Part shown: piece after piece, positions 38,242 through 39,542 of the stretch
Position numbering within the stretch: position 1 is the stretch's first letter
Layout of the letters: each line of letters starts with the position of its first letter
IMG/VR virus record: IMGVR_UViG_3300009103_000067
Coordinates: 1-39,542 of that record
Strand: one strand, 5' to 3'
DNA length: 39,542 nucleotides
Origin: a virus
Made by a program: the position numbers and the translations under genes
Notes under the pieces: generated by a model
What the model was told of the DNA's origin: nothing
Database searches by the model: none
The model's input: the letters and a program-made list of their open reading frames with translations, nothing else

Positions 38242-39221
38242 TGGCTAATCAAGGACTACCCGGCGGACAAACAACTCCACCAAACATCAACAGCCTAGCC
38301 GCTCAAGGCATACAGGGTGCAGGGATGGGTACTGCATTAGGCATGGGATATACTCCAAGTCAGGTTGGTGTAGCAGGTACAAGTGCTTCAGTTACTCCAA
38401 CCAATGTAACACCAATGGGTTTAAGTAATACTGTAACACCTAATCAATTAGCTACTACAAACCTAGCTCCTTACATGAATCCTTACACTCAAAGTGTTAT
38501 TGATGCTAATGAGGCTGATATTCTACGTGGTGCAAGTATTGGAATGGGCCAACTTCAAGGAGCGGCACAGGCGGCAAATGCTTTCGGTGGTTCACGTCAT
38601 GGTGTAGCAATGGGTGATATTGGTAGAGAAACATTACAACAACTTGCACAATCATCAGCAGGACTTAGACAAGCAGGTTATGGCAATGCACAACAGGCGG
38701 CATTACAAGATATTCAAAACAATATGCAAGGTCAGTTAGCTAATCAAGCAGGAAGTCAATTTGATATAAGCACAGGTTTACAAGGTCAGTTAGCTAATCA
38801 ACAAGCAGGATTACAAGCACAACAGTTAAATCAACAAGCAGGATTACAGGATATATCTAATGAACTACAAGCTTCACTAGCTAATCAACAAGCAGGTCTA
38901 CAAGCACAGCAACAAAGACTTGGTGCGGCTAATCAATTAGGTCAATTATCAAATCTTGGATTTGGAATGGGTCAAACTGTAAATAGAAACCTTGCACAAC
39001 AAGGCGCACAACAACAAGCGTTACAACAAGCTTTATTTGATGCGGCACAGCAACAATATCAAGGATTTGTTAATCATCCTGCACAGGGTCTTGGTTATGT
39101 AACAGGCGCATTGAATGCCGGGCCTGTTCAAACACCAAATACAGTAACACAAACGAAGACACCGGGTCTGTTTGATTACCTAACACTAGGTGCAAACGCT
39201 TATACCGGTAATGCGGCTTAG
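38241..39221 (+). CDS. Gln-rich internal virion protein
   Basis: This 326-residue protein is coupled by TAATG. The N-terminal third is Gly/Pro/Thr-rich; then YMNPYTQSVIDANEADILRG and AANAFGGSRHGVAMGDIGRE lead into a Gln/Ala-rich helical repeat region with repeating LANQQAGLQAQQ units (about residues 165-235). YMNPYTQxVID with the FGGSR motif is widespread in internal proteins of podoviruses. It probably forms part of the ejection apparatus with its neighbours. Confidence 0.75.
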   Translation: MANQGLPGGQTTPPNINSLAAQGIQGAGMGTALGMGYTPSQVGVAGTSASVTPTNVTPMGLSNTVTPNQLATTNLAPYMNPYTQSVIDANEADILRGASIGMGQLQGAAQAANAFGGSRHGVAMGDIGRETLQQLAQSSAGLRQAGYGNAQQAALQDIQNNMQGQLANQAGSQFDISTGLQGQLANQQAGLQAQQLNQQAGLQDISNELQASLANQQAGLQAQQQRLGAANQLGQLSNLGFGMGQTVNRNLAQQGAQQQALQQALFDAAQQQYQGFVNHPAQGLGYVTGALNAGPVQTPNTVTQTKTPGLFDYLTLGANAYTGNAA

Positions 39222-39230
39222 GAGATAGAG

Positions 39231-39542
39231 ATGAGTTTAGGACTAGGACAATTATTAGGAGGAGCTATACTTGGAAGTGGTTTGTTCGGCGGTAATGACG
39301 AGGACGAAGAGAAACAAGGCATCATGGGTGGTCTTACAAACATTAGTAACTCTATGTTTGCCGGGATGTCACGAGAACAGGTGTACAGACTAGGCCAAGG
39401 CTTCAATACAATGCGTTTAGAGCCTGACCAAGCTATGCACGAAAGTTTTGAGAACAGAATTAGCGATATACGTGCTACTGATGCCGCTACTGCGAACAAA
39501 AACGCTACTGTAACCGCTTTATTAGGTATGACTTCAGACAAA
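39231..39542 (+). CDS. Internal virion protein, N-terminal part (continues at position 3)
   Basis: ATG 39231 follows TAGGAGATAGAG. The frame runs off the window edge and, through the terminal repeat, continues into the gene ending at 1382, for a total of about 524 residues. The N-terminus is Gly/Leu-rich (LGLGQLLGGAILGSGLFGGN), a glycine-zipper-like hydrophobic segment, followed by an acidic turn and a helix containing REQVYRLGQGF. Confidence 0.8.
   Translation, partial: MSLGLGQLLGGAILGSGLFGGNDEDEEKQGIMGGLTNISNSMFAGMSREQVYRLGQGFNTMRLEPDQAMHESFENRISDIRATDAATANKNATVTALLGMTSDK
39424..39542. repeat. Terminal direct repeat, copy 2
   Basis: Identical to bases 1-119; see copy 1. The reading frame is continuous when the two copies are superimposed, so the genome closes without a frameshift. 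Confidence 0.95.

Noticed and set aside
1-39542. Integrase or lysogeny module
   Set aside because: No tyrosine or serine recombinase, excisionase or attachment-site candidate was recognised; two small HTH proteins alone do not indicate lysogeny.

Overview
The window is one complete circular map of a tailed phage, probably podovirus-like and from a water metagenome. Bases 1-119 recur exactly at 39424-39542 and one gene reads through that junction, so the unit genome is about 39,423 bp. The DNA is AT-rich. The structural set is a portal, acidic scaffold, SU10/DUF5309-type capsid protein, gp4-like adaptor, gp10-like hub, large Gly/Gln-rich internal virion proteins, and P22/Sf6-type small and large terminases. 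No tail sheath, tape measure, integrase, DNA polymerase, primase or helicase is recognisable. The host cannot be named; the gene style (a 2-oxoglutarate oxygenase trio, tail proteins with cupredoxin and collar domains) resembles uncultivated marine phages.

Layout. (1) 1-16.4 kb, rightward: internal virion proteins, portal, scaffold, capsid, collar-domain tail fibre, small tail-associated proteins, then three consecutive Fe(II)/2-oxoglutarate oxygenases. (2) 13.1-17.0 kb, rightward: exported and membrane proteins (signal peptides, a very acidic 654-residue protein, a membrane coiled-coil protein, holin-like proteins, a cationic 52-residue peptide), probably an envelope or exit cassette, although no endolysin is recognisable. 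(3) 17.0-24.5 kb, leftward: a tightly overlapped early operon with a DUF932 protein, a metzincin-motif protease, zinc-ribbon and small proteins, a Rad52-like annealing protein, SSB, a lipoprotein, a SAP/HeH-like protein, an anti-sigma-like protein and an HTH protein. Several genes are only 38-45 codons long. (4) 24.5-25.55 kb: about 1 kb without genes, full of inverted repeats. (5) 25.5-27.0 kb, rightward: Cro-like HTH protein, VRR-NUC nuclease, YbcO/DUF1364 nuclease and NinB-like protein. (6) 27.2-39.5 kb, rightward: terminases with two small membrane proteins between them, a giant virion protein with an ART-PolyVal-like ADP-ribosyltransferase domain, then adaptor, tail and internal virion proteins running into the start of the window.

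How it may work: the phage carries recombination functions (SSB, annealing protein, NinB, two nucleases) but no replicase, so it must use host replication enzymes. The structured gene-free region between the two divergent operons is the natural place for origin and control functions. It contains a 13-bp perfect long-range inverted repeat (25047-25059 with 25478-25490) enclosing a chain of adjacent hairpins, and a terminator-like hairpin on the opposite strand. I regard this as the best candidate for an undescribed element. Protein family names are from reading the translations; no database search was run.
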